Below are positions 1 to 4,807 of a DNA stretch of 48,923 nucleotides, one piece after another. Made by a program: the position numbers and the translations under genes. The notes under the pieces are model-generated. The model made no database searches and was not told the origin of the DNA. It saw nothing but the letters and a program-made list of their open reading frames with translations. Origin of the DNA: a virus; the IMG/VR virus record IMGVR_UViG_3300008516_000145, positions 1 through 48,923 of that record; one strand, written 5' to 3'. Within the stretch, counting starts at the first letter, position 1; each line of letters opens with the position of its first letter.

Positions 1-165
1 GCATTATATTCCTTTTCTACTTGTTCCGGATTATTGAGATATTGACTTAAATTTTCTATTAATTCTTTTTTATTCTTCGCAACAAACTTGCCACAACCGA
101 CTTTGACGATAAAGCCCATATTCATTGAAGGCTCTATCTGAATATTGTATTTAATAGCTTTACCT
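1..165. repeat. Terminal direct repeat, left copy (imperfect)
   Basis: Bases 1-165 match 48759-48923 at 159 of 165 positions, with no gaps. The mismatches are at 11, 19, 20, 27, 46 and 99; the last 66 bases are identical. The repeat lies wholly inside a coding sequence, which argues for overlap of a circular or circularly permuted genome with strain polymorphism rather than a special terminal element. Confidence 0.85.
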
Positions 166-173
166 ATTTCCAT
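1..173 (-). CDS. Small phage protein, 3' end cut by window edge (left copy)
   Basis: Leftward ORF starting at the ATG at 173 behind a strong SD (GGAGGT at 181-186, 7-base spacing). It encodes about 57 residues before the window ends, beginning MEIGKAIKYN and containing the segment GFIVKVGCGKFVAKNKKEL. The same protein, with a few substitutions, is encoded at the other end of the window, so this is most likely the 5' part of a single gene of about 88 codons interrupted by the map ends. I recognise no domain. Its place in the circular map is in the early operon, just upstream of the SMC-like ATPase and RecT genes. Confidence 0.75.
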   Translation of the reverse strand, partial: MEIGKAIKYNIQIEPSMNMGFIVKVGCGKFVAKNKKELIENLSQYLNNPEQVEKEYN

Positions 174-386
174 CCTCTTTACCTCCTTTTTTAGATTTAC
201 ACACTTCGAGTAATATATTGCCCTTGCGACCCACCCTCTATGGTATTCCACACGTTGCAAGTTAAGCAATATTCCCCAATATATTGCAGGCAATTTTGGA
301 GACTGGCCTTAATAGGAATGCTCGCAGGGATGCTAAGAGCAATTAGCACTTGCCCCATATTACCGTTCAGGCCAGCCCTTTTCAAT
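174..386. other. Intergenic region without a supported gene
   Basis: Between the left-end gene and the tRNA-like element. A leftward 62-codon frame (197-385) is open but has no SD. An imperfect inverted repeat is visible (CTGGCCTTAA near 303-312 against TTCAGGCCAG near 367-376), with a smaller hairpin between its arms, so the stretch may be an RNA leader rather than a gene. Confidence 0.3.
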
Positions 387-509
387 GCTGGGAGTTGGCA
401 AGCAGGAGTTGAACCTGCACCCTATAACCACGTGCTGAGGGAAAATAACCGTGTCACGACTCAGGCTATTTCTGCATATCTTTTGTTGTATGCTATTGCC
501 ACTCCCAGC
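387..509 (-). ncRNA. tRNA-like structured RNA
   Basis: On the minus strand a perfect T-arm is visible (5-bp stem GCAGG/CCTGC around the loop TTCAACT, 402-418). The ends 387-400 and 497-509 pair as a 13-bp helix with one bulge. Inside are a D-arm-like hairpin (GCATA/TATGC) and a longer central hairpin (GAAATAGCC against GGTTATTTTC). The layout resembles a cloverleaf, but I find no D-loop GG and no clear 7-base anticodon loop, and at about 108-123 bases it is long for a tRNA. It could be a degenerate phage tRNA, a long-variable-arm tRNA I misfolded, or another structured RNA. It lies in the leftward early transcript. Confidence 0.4.
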
Positions 510-517
510 AAACCGTA

Positions 518-739
518 TTAAAATAAGTCTTTCTCAGCTTCAGTTATTTCTCTATAAGCTGTTTCAAAAGTTTCTTTCGGAGACCAACTCACATAACCAT
601 CAGGATAGATCACTTGATAGCCATGTTCGTTTTCTTCATCGGGCGGCACATACCTTGCCTGTCCTTTCAAAAAACTATGTCTATCGCAAGGAAATGCTCT
701 AATTATTTTTGCTCCAATATACAATAATTCTTCTGGCAT
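518..739 (-). CDS. Conserved small phage protein (GYxVxYPDGYxSWSPKxxFExAYR type)
   Basis: This 73-residue protein has the block GYQVIYPDGYVSWSPKETFE near its C-terminus and an N-terminal IGAKIIRAFPCDRHSF stretch. I recognise this arrangement from small accessory proteins of many tailed phages and prophages; their function is unknown to me. The start is set by an AGGAGG SD a few bases upstream of ATG 739. A 7-bp hairpin (750-756 with 767-773) sits just before the SD and could affect translation. It is the last gene before the tRNA-like element in the leftward operon. Confidence 0.75.
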   Translation of the reverse strand: MPEELLYIGAKIIRAFPCDRHSFLKGQARYVPPDEENEHGYQVIYPDGYVSWSPKETFETAYREITEAEKDLF

Positions 740-797
740 ACATCCTCCTGAGTTAAGGTTATCGTTTTAACTCCTGCCGTGTCCCCTATAACCAATG

Positions 798-846
798 TAG
801 TAATCCTTATTTTAAGGTACTTGTGAGGTTATGTTTGGGACTTTCA
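798..846. repeat. Degenerate attC-like hairpin
   Basis: An imperfect palindrome with ATAACC and GGTTAT ends and a central CCTTA-TTT-TAAGG hairpin. It has the ends of an attC site but weak inner arms. It lies between the attC at 876-935 and the 518-739 gene, so it may be a decayed cassette boundary. Confidence 0.3.
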
Positions 847-875
847 ACCACCCAGAGGCTATGCCAAGTGGGTAG

Positions 876-935
876 TAGATAACGCCGCCAGTAAGCCGCC
901 CACAGGGTCGGATGGAGCAGCTTGGTTATAATTCA
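876..935 (-). other. attC-like integron recombination site
   Basis: Read on the minus strand: core TTATAAC, arm CAAGCTG, a GCCGCCC-containing inner stem, arm CTGGCGGC and core GTTATC. The AAGC...GCCGAC/GGCGGCTT pattern is typical of short attC sites. It overlaps the stop codon of the 926-1120 gene, as expected for a gene cassette. Confidence 0.75.
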
Positions 936-1120
936 TCAAATTCACGATCTATCTCATAACCAAAGTTAAGAGCTATATCACAACATGCATTTATTAACTT
1001 TTTCCTTGCCTTTATTTCATCCTCATCCATTTCTTCATCAGGACTTTCATCCCATCTTTCTGCACAATCTGATAAATCCTTATAAGTGTTTCTAAATTTA
1101 CAATAACCCATAGTGCCCAT
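926..1120 (-). CDS. Cassette-borne acidic small protein
   Basis: A 64-residue protein, rich in Asp and Glu in the middle (DESPDEEMDEDEI), with several Cys. I recognise no family. An AAAAGGAG SD lies about 9 bases before ATG 1120; this SD is inside the cassette, just after the upstream attC core. The stop codon overlaps the R-box of the downstream attC. Gene plus attC form one compact cassette of about 260 bp, in the same direction as the phage early operon. Confidence 0.7.
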   Translation of the reverse strand: MGTMGYCKFRNTYKDLSDCAERWDESPDEEMDEDEIKARKKLINACCDIALNFGYEIDREFDEL

Positions 1121-1140
1121 TTCATTGTCTCCTTTTAGGA

Positions 1141-1264
1141 TTATAACGCAAAGTTAAGCTGGCGGCGGGATATATCCGCATCCAGTTTCACAAACACCCA
1201 TGATTAACGGCTTGCCACATTTGGGGCAACTATCCGCCGCTCTGCTTGAACGGTTTGTTAGGTG
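1141..1264 (-). other. Long attC-like site whose loop is coding
   Basis: On the minus strand: ACCTAACAAACCGTTCAAGC at one end and CCGCCAGCTTAACTTTGCGTTATAA (in two arms) at the other. These closely resemble classical attC arms. The roughly 70 bases between the arms are unusually long and encode the Cys-rich tail of the 1154-1387 gene. Confidence 0.8.
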
Positions 1265-1387
1265 ATTAACTTTTTTAAGAGCATTCAGAGCATCAATTAT
1301 TAAAACATGCTGTCCGCTCTTGTATTGCTTACCTAATTTTTTTAAATTGGTTTCGATGGTTGTTAGCGATTTATTTATTTCATCCAT
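1154..1387 (-). CDS. Cassette protein with attC-encoded zinc-ribbon tail
   Basis: A 77-residue protein. Residues 1-43 look helical (possible coiled coil). Then comes HLTNRSSRAA, the translation of the attC left arm, followed by SCPKCGKPLIMGVCETGCGY, a CxxC...CxxxC zinc-ribbon-like motif encoded inside the attC loop. The end, PPPA, comes from the right arm. There is no clear SD before ATG 1387; the ATG lies just after the upstream attC core (GCGTTAAATGACTTATGG), so translation may be coupled to the preceding cassette. Function unknown; metal binding is inferred from the Cys pattern. Confidence 0.7.
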   Translation of the reverse strand: MDEINKSLTTIETNLKKLGKQYKSGQHVLIIDALNALKKVNHLTNRSSRAADSCPKCGKPLIMGVCETGCGYIPPPA

Positions 1388-1391
1388 AAGT

Positions 1392-1516
1392 CATTTAACG
1401 CCATGAACTAACCAGCCTTTTCCTCACCATACTTTTCTTCACAGGTGCATGGGCGAGTACCGCACTTCAAACAAAAGCCAAGCTCCTCAAGGTCTGGTTC
1501 AGGGATTGGTTGGGAG
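1392..1516 (-). other. Long attC-like site whose loop is coding
   Basis: On the minus strand, arms CCCAACCAATCCCTGAAC and GGCTGGTTAGTTCATGGCGTTAAAT bracket about 80 coding bases. The same arm pair (AATCCCTGAAC / GTTAGTTCATG) occurs in the site at 7368-7438, which supports the assignment. Confidence 0.75.
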
Positions 1517-1632
1517 GCATTCTCACCATATAACTGCTTAGCTGCCTCCCATGCTGCCCTTGCTACATCTTTTTTGTTTTCTGGTGAATCATCTTGTTGT
1601 GATTCTAACCACCAGTACTCAAATAATTCCAT
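1408..1632 (-). CDS. Cassette protein with attC-encoded Cys-rich tail
   Basis: A 74-residue protein. The N-terminal part (MELFEYWWLESQQDDSPENK..AAWEAAKQLYG) resembles short phage proteins that precede Cys tails. The C-terminal part, GFCLKCGTRPCTCEEKYGEE, is a CxxC...CxC metal-binding-like motif encoded in the attC loop. The SD is GGGAGG at 1637-1642, part of the core (GTTGGGAGG) of the upstream attC. The recombination site therefore supplies the ribosome binding site. Function unknown. Confidence 0.75.
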   Translation of the reverse strand: MELFEYWWLESQQDDSPENKKDVARAAWEAAKQLYGENASQPIPEPDLEELGFCLKCGTRPCTCEEKYGEEKAG

Positions 1633-1636
1633 AAAA

Positions 1637-1697
1637 GCCTCCCAACGCCTCAGTTAAGCCGCCTGGACTCAGGTCGGCTGCAGAGCCTTGGTTATAT
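1637..1697 (-). other. attC-like integron recombination site
   Basis: On the minus strand: TATAACCAAGGCTCTGCAGCCGACC, a short loop, then GGCGGCTTAACTGAGGCGTTGGGAGG (written here as two arms). This is close to the classical attC arms of aadA-type cassettes. Its 3' core contains the SD of the 1408-1632 gene. Confidence 0.85.
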
Positions 1698-1814
1698 GCC
1701 AAATTTACATATTAAATAAATAATACCACCTATAACTGCACAAATAAGACCACCAATGAAGCCACTATATGGATTCCAAAAATGATACCAAGGTGGATGT
1801 CGATTAATTTTCAT
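1692..1814 (-). CDS. Cassette-borne 40-residue membrane peptide
   Basis: Short ORF from ATG 1814, with AAGGAGAAGATAA in front of the start (strong SD). The peptide begins MKINRHPPWYHFWNPYSG and has one hydrophobic helix (FIGGLICAVIGGIIYLI). It ends in the R-box of the attC at 1637-1697. This is a complete cassette of about 190 bp carrying a single-pass membrane peptide. No family is recognised. Confidence 0.65.
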   Translation of the reverse strand: MKINRHPPWYHFWNPYSGFIGGLICAVIGGIIYLICKFGI

Positions 1815-1837
1815 TTATCTTCTCCTTGTTTTTGGCA

Positions 1838-1966
1838 TTATAACGCTAAGTTAAGCTGGCGGCTCAAACATACAGTCACATGCTCCATCAAGAATAGGCT
1901 GATGGCAGACATCGCATCTACTTAATTCCGTAGCTATAGCCGCTCTGCTTGAACGACTTGTTAGGT
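1838..1966 (-). other. Long attC-like site whose loop is coding
   Basis: On the minus strand: CCTAACAAGTCGTTCAAGC, about 75 coding bases, then GCCGCCAGCTTAACTTAGCG and TTATAA. The arms are nearly the same as those at 1141-1264, but the loop sequence differs. Confidence 0.8.
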
Positions 1967-2114
1967 GACGTAATCGGTCTATTTCTTCTCTAGCCCTACG
2001 AGCAGCTTCCGCTATCATATCAGGATAACTTCGCTTTTCATCACAAAACTCTTCTAACCAAAGGTGTATTACTCTTGCCGCTTCTGCATATGTCTCAATC
2101 TTTCCTTGTGCCAT
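1851..2114 (-). CDS. Cassette protein with attC-encoded zinc-ribbon tail
   Basis: An 87-residue protein. The N-terminal half (AEAARVIHLWLEEFCDEKRS..ARRAREEIDRL) looks helical. HLTSRSSRAA is the translated attC arm. The tail, RCDVCHQPILDGACDCMF, has CxxC and CxC pairs encoded in the attC loop. There is no good SD; the start follows the upstream attC core directly (GCGTTAGGTGACTTATGG), matching the start context of the 1154-1387 gene. Function unknown. Confidence 0.7.
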   Translation of the reverse strand: MAQGKIETYAEAARVIHLWLEEFCDEKRSYPDMIAEAARRAREEIDRLRHLTSRSSRAAIATELSRCDVCHQPILDGACDCMFEPPA

Positions 2115-2118
2115 AAGT

Positions 2119-2170
2119 CACCTAACGCACAGTATTAACCAGAAATAAATCTGTATATTAGCGTATTACT
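2119..2170 (-). other. attC-like site, AATACGC subtype
   Basis: On the minus strand: GTAATACGCTAATATACAGA, a small loop, then CTGGTTAATACTGTGCGTTAGG. The same design, with a 4-base bulge beside ACGC/GCGT, is seen at 6731-6787 and 44303-44354. Confidence 0.6.
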
Positions 2171-2306
2171 CTTGCTTTTCTTTGATTTCATCCCAATCCC
2201 TTTTGAGTGCCTCTTCAAATATCATATCTATGACCTCATTGAGTTCATCTATATCCATGCTATCAAATAGAGCGTTAAGAGTATTTATTTGGATTTGGGT
2301 GAGCAT
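2166..2306 (-). CDS. Small acidic helical protein (46 residues)
   Basis: Starts at ATG 2306, 2 bases after the stop of the repeat protein gene, so it is probably translationally coupled. The sequence begins MLTQIQINTLNALFDSM and continues with acidic helices (DIDELNEVIDMIFEEAL). Its first codons share 21 bases with a truncated leader ORF at 2992-3039. The stop lies next to an attC-like site. Function unknown. Confidence 0.65.
   Translation of the reverse strand: MLTQIQINTLNALFDSMDIDELNEVIDMIFEEALKRDWDEIKEKQE
2280..2300. repeat. 21-bp direct repeat, copy 1
   Basis: Bases 2280-2300 are identical to 3010-3030. Both lie at the 5' end of a small leftward ORF that encodes LTQIQINTLN. The two copies flank the repeat protein gene. 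Confidence 0.85.
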
Positions 2307-2308
2307 GG

Positions 2309-2989
2309 TTATTTCCAAACTTCAATTCTATTGTTAGGATTAGAAAAAATATTCCAAAATGCAGATTGCCTTATCTTCTCATACTCAGCCCATGCAGGTT
2401 GCCTTATCTTCTCATACTCAGCCAATGCAGATTGCCTTATCTTCTCATACTCAGCCCATGCAGGTTGCCTTATCTTCTCATACTCAGCCCATGCAGGTTG
2501 CCTTATCTTCTCATACTCAGCCAATGCAGATTGCCTTATCTTCTTATACTCAGCCAATGCAGGTTGCCTTATCTTCTCATGCTCAGCCCATGCAGATTGC
2601 CTTATCTTCTCATACTCAGCCAATGCAGATTGCGTTATCTTCTTATACTCAGCCCATGCAGATTGCCTTATCTTCTCATACTCAGCCCATGCAGATTGCG
2701 TTAAAAGTTGTTCAGCAATTCCAATTTCACTAAACTCTCCTCTTTTTATCTTCTCTACAATTTCAGAAGGAAAATTATTAGGAGTAGAAAAATTAGTACA
2801 TTCATGGTCTATGCATTGTGAATGAGGTAGGCCAAAATATTCCTTGATAGCTCCATGTCCTTTAATTTCTTCAGAGAAATTATAGTCCAATTTCTTTCTA
2901 AGCTTTTTACCATTACGGGTATTGATCTCAAAATTAGTGAGGTAATAAAGCTTGCCTTTATATTCTGTCCAGCTAAGAAATTCGCACAT
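2309..2989 (-). CDS. Phage protein with eleven-residue tandem repeats
   Basis: 226 residues. Residues 1-90 form a unique domain (MCEFLSWTEYKGKLYYLTNFEINTR..) with CIDHECTNFSTP near residue 59. From about residue 97 an 11-residue unit, QSAWAEYEKIR, repeats about ten times plus a partial copy, giving a long charged helix, followed by a short end (FWNIFSNPNNRIEVWK). Similar AWAEYEKI-type repeats occur in uncharacterised phage early proteins. An AAAGGAGTC SD precedes ATG 2989 and lies inside a short leader ORF. This is the first large gene of the leftward early operon. Confidence 0.8.
   Translation of the reverse strand: MCEFLSWTEYKGKLYYLTNFEINTRNGKKLRKKLDYNFSEEIKGHGAIKEYFGLPHSQCIDHECTNFSTPNNFPSEIVEKIKRGEFSEIGIAEQLLTQSAWAEYEKIRQSAWAEYKKITQSALAEYEKIRQSAWAEHEKIRQPALAEYKKIRQSALAEYEKIRQPAWAEYEKIRQPAWAEYEKIRQSALAEYEKIRQPAWAEYEKIRQSAFWNIFSNPNNRIEVWK
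2359..2703. repeat. 33-bp tandem repeat array inside CDS
   Basis: Ten full 33-bp units and one partial. They vary at a few positions (His/Tyr, Ser/Pro, Ala/Trp codons). Because the unit length is a multiple of three and has few stops, all three rightward frames are also open here; these are shadows of the leftward gene. Confidence 0.95.
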
Positions 2990-2991
2990 GG

Positions 2992-3039
2992 TTAGACTCC
3001 TTTATTTAAAGTATTTATTTGGATTTGGGTTAGGGGCAT
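2992..3039 (-). CDS. Fifteen-residue leader peptide, truncated duplicate
   Basis: A short ORF (MPLTQIQINTLNKGV) with an AGGAGT SD before ATG 3039. Residues 3-12 repeat the start of the 2166-2306 protein, and the DNA shares a 21-bp identity with it. Its last codons contain the SD of the repeat protein gene, so it could couple translation of that gene. Either a relic of duplication or a true leader peptide. Confidence 0.45.
   Translation of the reverse strand: MPLTQIQINTLNKGV
3010..3030. repeat. 21-bp direct repeat, copy 2
   Basis: Identical to 2280-2300; see that copy. Lies in the leader ORF upstream of the repeat protein gene. Confidence 0.85.
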
Positions 3040-3068
3040 ATCTAACTCCTATTTCAAGGGTTATACCT

Positions 3069-3097
3069 ATACTATTTCCTATTTTGGAAGAAGTCAA
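3069..3097 (-). promoter_or_regulatory. Leftward early promoter with operator-like palindrome
   Basis: On the minus strand: TTGACT, 17-base spacer, TAGTAT. The start would be near 3062, upstream of the leader ORF and repeat protein. The spacer holds a palindrome (TTTCC-N6-GGAAG, about 3075-3090) placed where a repressor would block the promoter. It would drive the long leftward early operon. Confidence 0.65.
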
Positions 3098-3122
3098 GGA
3101 AAAAGTTTAGATTTTTTTTCTG

Positions 3123-3151
3123 TTGACAGAAGAAAATTAATTCTTTATACT
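3123..3151 (+). promoter_or_regulatory. Rightward promoter, predicted leaderless transcript
   Basis: TTGACA (3123-3128), 17-base spacer and TATACT (3146-3151). The expected start point, 6-8 bases after the -10 box, falls at 3157-3159, on the ATG of the next gene, which has no SD. This matches leaderless transcription, as known for lambda cI from PRM. CCTATA-containing motifs near both this promoter and the leftward one may be shared operators. Confidence 0.7.
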
Positions 3152-3158
3152 TATAGGC

Positions 3159-3566
3159 ATGGAAAAATTGAGGAAGAAAGAAAGGAAAGCCTTTTTACAA
3201 AAGATAACTGTCTATGCCTCTAAAAAACTACGCTATATGGTTGAAGTAGAAGAATGGCAATACAATGAGATTAGCAGGCAAACAAGCATTCCTTCAAACC
3301 GACTATCGGAGATAGTCAACTATAATAACTATAACCATATAGCTCTTAATGAGCGCAATTTAATGTTGCTAATTAAAGGAGAGGTAATTATGATTAAAGA
3401 CATCAAGGCCAATGTTAATCTTAATAAAAAGGAAAATGATTTTGTTGACACTTTCATTATATTTGAAAATGAACCGTTGAGAGAGCTTGTAAAGGAATGC
3501 AGTGAATATGGCCTTGATCCTGTTAAGATATTGTCAGCCGAACTTTCCAAAGTTAAAAAATCATAA
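3159..3566 (+). CDS. Predicted HTH regulator, leaderless; possible internal second start
   Basis: 135 residues. Residues 18-60 (ASKKLRYMVEVEEWQYNEIS, then RQTSIPSNRLSEIVNY) fit a helix-turn-helix fold. The C-terminal 58 residues are a separate charged region (LREL, KECSEYGLDPVKILSAEL). No SD precedes ATG 3159, but the promoter puts the RNA start almost on it. A very strong SD (AAAGGAGAGG) precedes an in-frame ATG at 3390, so a 58-residue product (MIKDIKANVNLN...) may also be made. By position, between divergent promoters and before the integrase, it is a candidate lysogeny regulator (inference). Confidence 0.65.
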   Translation: MEKLRKKERKAFLQKITVYASKKLRYMVEVEEWQYNEISRQTSIPSNRLSEIVNYNNYNHIALNERNLMLLIKGEVIMIKDIKANVNLNKKENDFVDTFIIFENEPLRELVKECSEYGLDPVKILSAELSKVKKS

Positions 3567-3611
3567 ACCGAATATATTTTTTCAATAAAAGTTCCATAAT
3601 AGGATACAATA

Positions 3612-3686
3612 ATGGAAAATGAAAACATCCTCCCATTATATAGTACAAACCAAAATCAAACACTATGCCCCAACAAAACAATTTGA
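3612..3686 (+). CDS. Possible 24-residue peptide overlapping the integrase leader
   Basis: ORF from ATG 3612 with a weak AGGA SD (MENENILPLYSTNQNQTLCP..). It ends upstream of the preferred integrase start. No family; it could be a leader for coupling, or chance. Confidence 0.25.
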   Translation: MENENILPLYSTNQNQTLCPNKTI

Positions 3687-3736
3687 CACCCCAACCTCAA
3701 AATAATATATCTCCTGCAAAGGAGGTGATTGGTAAA

Positions 3737-4807
3737 ATGGAAGGTTCAATACATCATGATAAGCATGGTTGGAAAGTCCATCTCAGGGGCAAATGGTTTA
3801 GGAGAGTCAAGATTAATGAAAAATGGGTATCATTTAAGCATAACAGGCAATCCGCTGAGGATGCACTGGTGTTGATGAATGGGGACATTATAAGGGGGAA
3901 TAAATATGATCCGAGAGATTGGACGAGTGATGAACCACTTAGTTTTAAGAATGTTACGGAGGAGTGGCTTGATTGTCGAAAAAAAGATGTACGGGCATAT
4001 CGTTTACTTTCCAATCATATTGAAAGAGCGAAAGATTTTTTTGGGAATAGAAATCTTAAAACAATCCGATTCAAAGAGTTGGATACTTTGGTTAAATCTC
4101 TGCCCGAAACCTTATCGGCAAAGACTAAACGTAATATCTTGGCGACTTTGCATTCGTTCTTCAAATGGGTAATAGACCAGGAATTAGATACTCCTAATCC
4201 GATGATAATGCCCCGATTTCCTAAGATCCCATATGAAAAGCCCCCTATGCCTAAAATACTTTCACCTGAGGACCAAGCTAAAGTCCTGGGCATACTTGCA
4301 CAGCAGAAACCCTACAAGATATACATAGCTGCCTTATGGTGCATTACCTATGGGCTGCGCTGGGAAGAAGTCAGGCAAATCAAGGGAAATGATTTTGACA
4401 ATGGCTATATGACCGTTTGGGATTGGAAGCAGAAACACTACAAACGCAAGAAGCTCCTAAAAGAAGATTGGGATACAGTCAAACGAGATAAGCTATTTGG
4501 CAATGAGTATTTCTTTAGGCATAATTCAGGCAGGCAGTATGGGAAAGATTTTCTCTATGAGAGGATCAGGAAGACTCTAAAGACATTAGGATTTTATGGT
4601 GTGAAGGCTTATGCAGTTATCCGGCATAGCACTATTACAGCATTGAGCGAGTTTTATACACCGGAAGAAATACAAAAATTATTTTCTCTGCACCTTAGTG
4701 ATTCAGTATGGCATTATCTACATTATGATGATGATAAGAAACAAGAGATGTACGCCAGGGCGCGGGGGAAGATAGGGGAGATAAAGGCAGAGAGTGTAAA
4801 TGATTAA
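3737..4807 (+). CDS. int: Tyrosine recombinase (phage integrase)
   Basis: 356 residues from ATG 3737, chosen because AAAGGAGGTGATT lies 11 bases upstream; an in-frame ATG at 3665 has no SD. The order is an N-terminal arm-type domain, a SAM-like core-binding domain (about 68-155) and the catalytic domain (about 175-340). Catalytic residues visible: R208 (LRWEE), R296-H297 (VIRHS) and H319 (LHLSD); the nucleophile is Tyr in WHYLHY (327 or 330). The usual HxxR His is replaced (AVIR). It lacks the extra domain of integron integrases, so it should integrate the phage rather than move cassettes (inference). Its stop overlaps the methyltransferase start. Confidence 0.85.
   Translation: MEGSIHHDKHGWKVHLRGKWFRRVKINEKWVSFKHNRQSAEDALVLMNGDIIRGNKYDPRDWTSDEPLSFKNVTEEWLDCRKKDVRAYRLLSNHIERAKDFFGNRNLKTIRFKELDTLVKSLPETLSAKTKRNILATLHSFFKWVIDQELDTPNPMIMPRFPKIPYEKPPMPKILSPEDQAKVLGILAQQKPYKIYIAALWCITYGLRWEEVRQIKGNDFDNGYMTVWDWKQKHYKRKKLLKEDWDTVKRDKLFGNEYFFRHNSGRQYGKDFLYERIRKTLKTLGFYGVKAYAVIRHSTITALSEFYTPEEIQKLFSLHLSDSVWHYLHYDDDKKQEMYARARGKIGEIKAESVND

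Noticed and set aside
240-521. Rightward 93-codon ORF and leftward 62-codon ORF at the left end
   Set aside because: No SD, composition unlike the neighbours, and they overlap the tRNA-like element and its flank.
2359-2703. CRISPR-like array
   Set aside because: Units are contiguous with no spacers and are translated in one frame; it is a coding tandem repeat.
2289-2825. Rightward open frames (178, 124 and 112 codons) across the repeat array
   Set aside because: They arise from the 33-bp periodicity of the leftward repeat gene, which has an SD and a unique domain; the rightward frames have neither.
3665-3736. Longer integrase start at 3665
   Set aside because: No SD; the first 24 residues are low-complexity Gln/Asn, while ATG 3737 has an excellent SD.
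3737-4807. Integron integrase IntI
   Set aside because: The recombinase lacks the IntI-specific insert as far as I can see and has a normal phage-integrase layout, so the cassettes have no dedicated integrase here.
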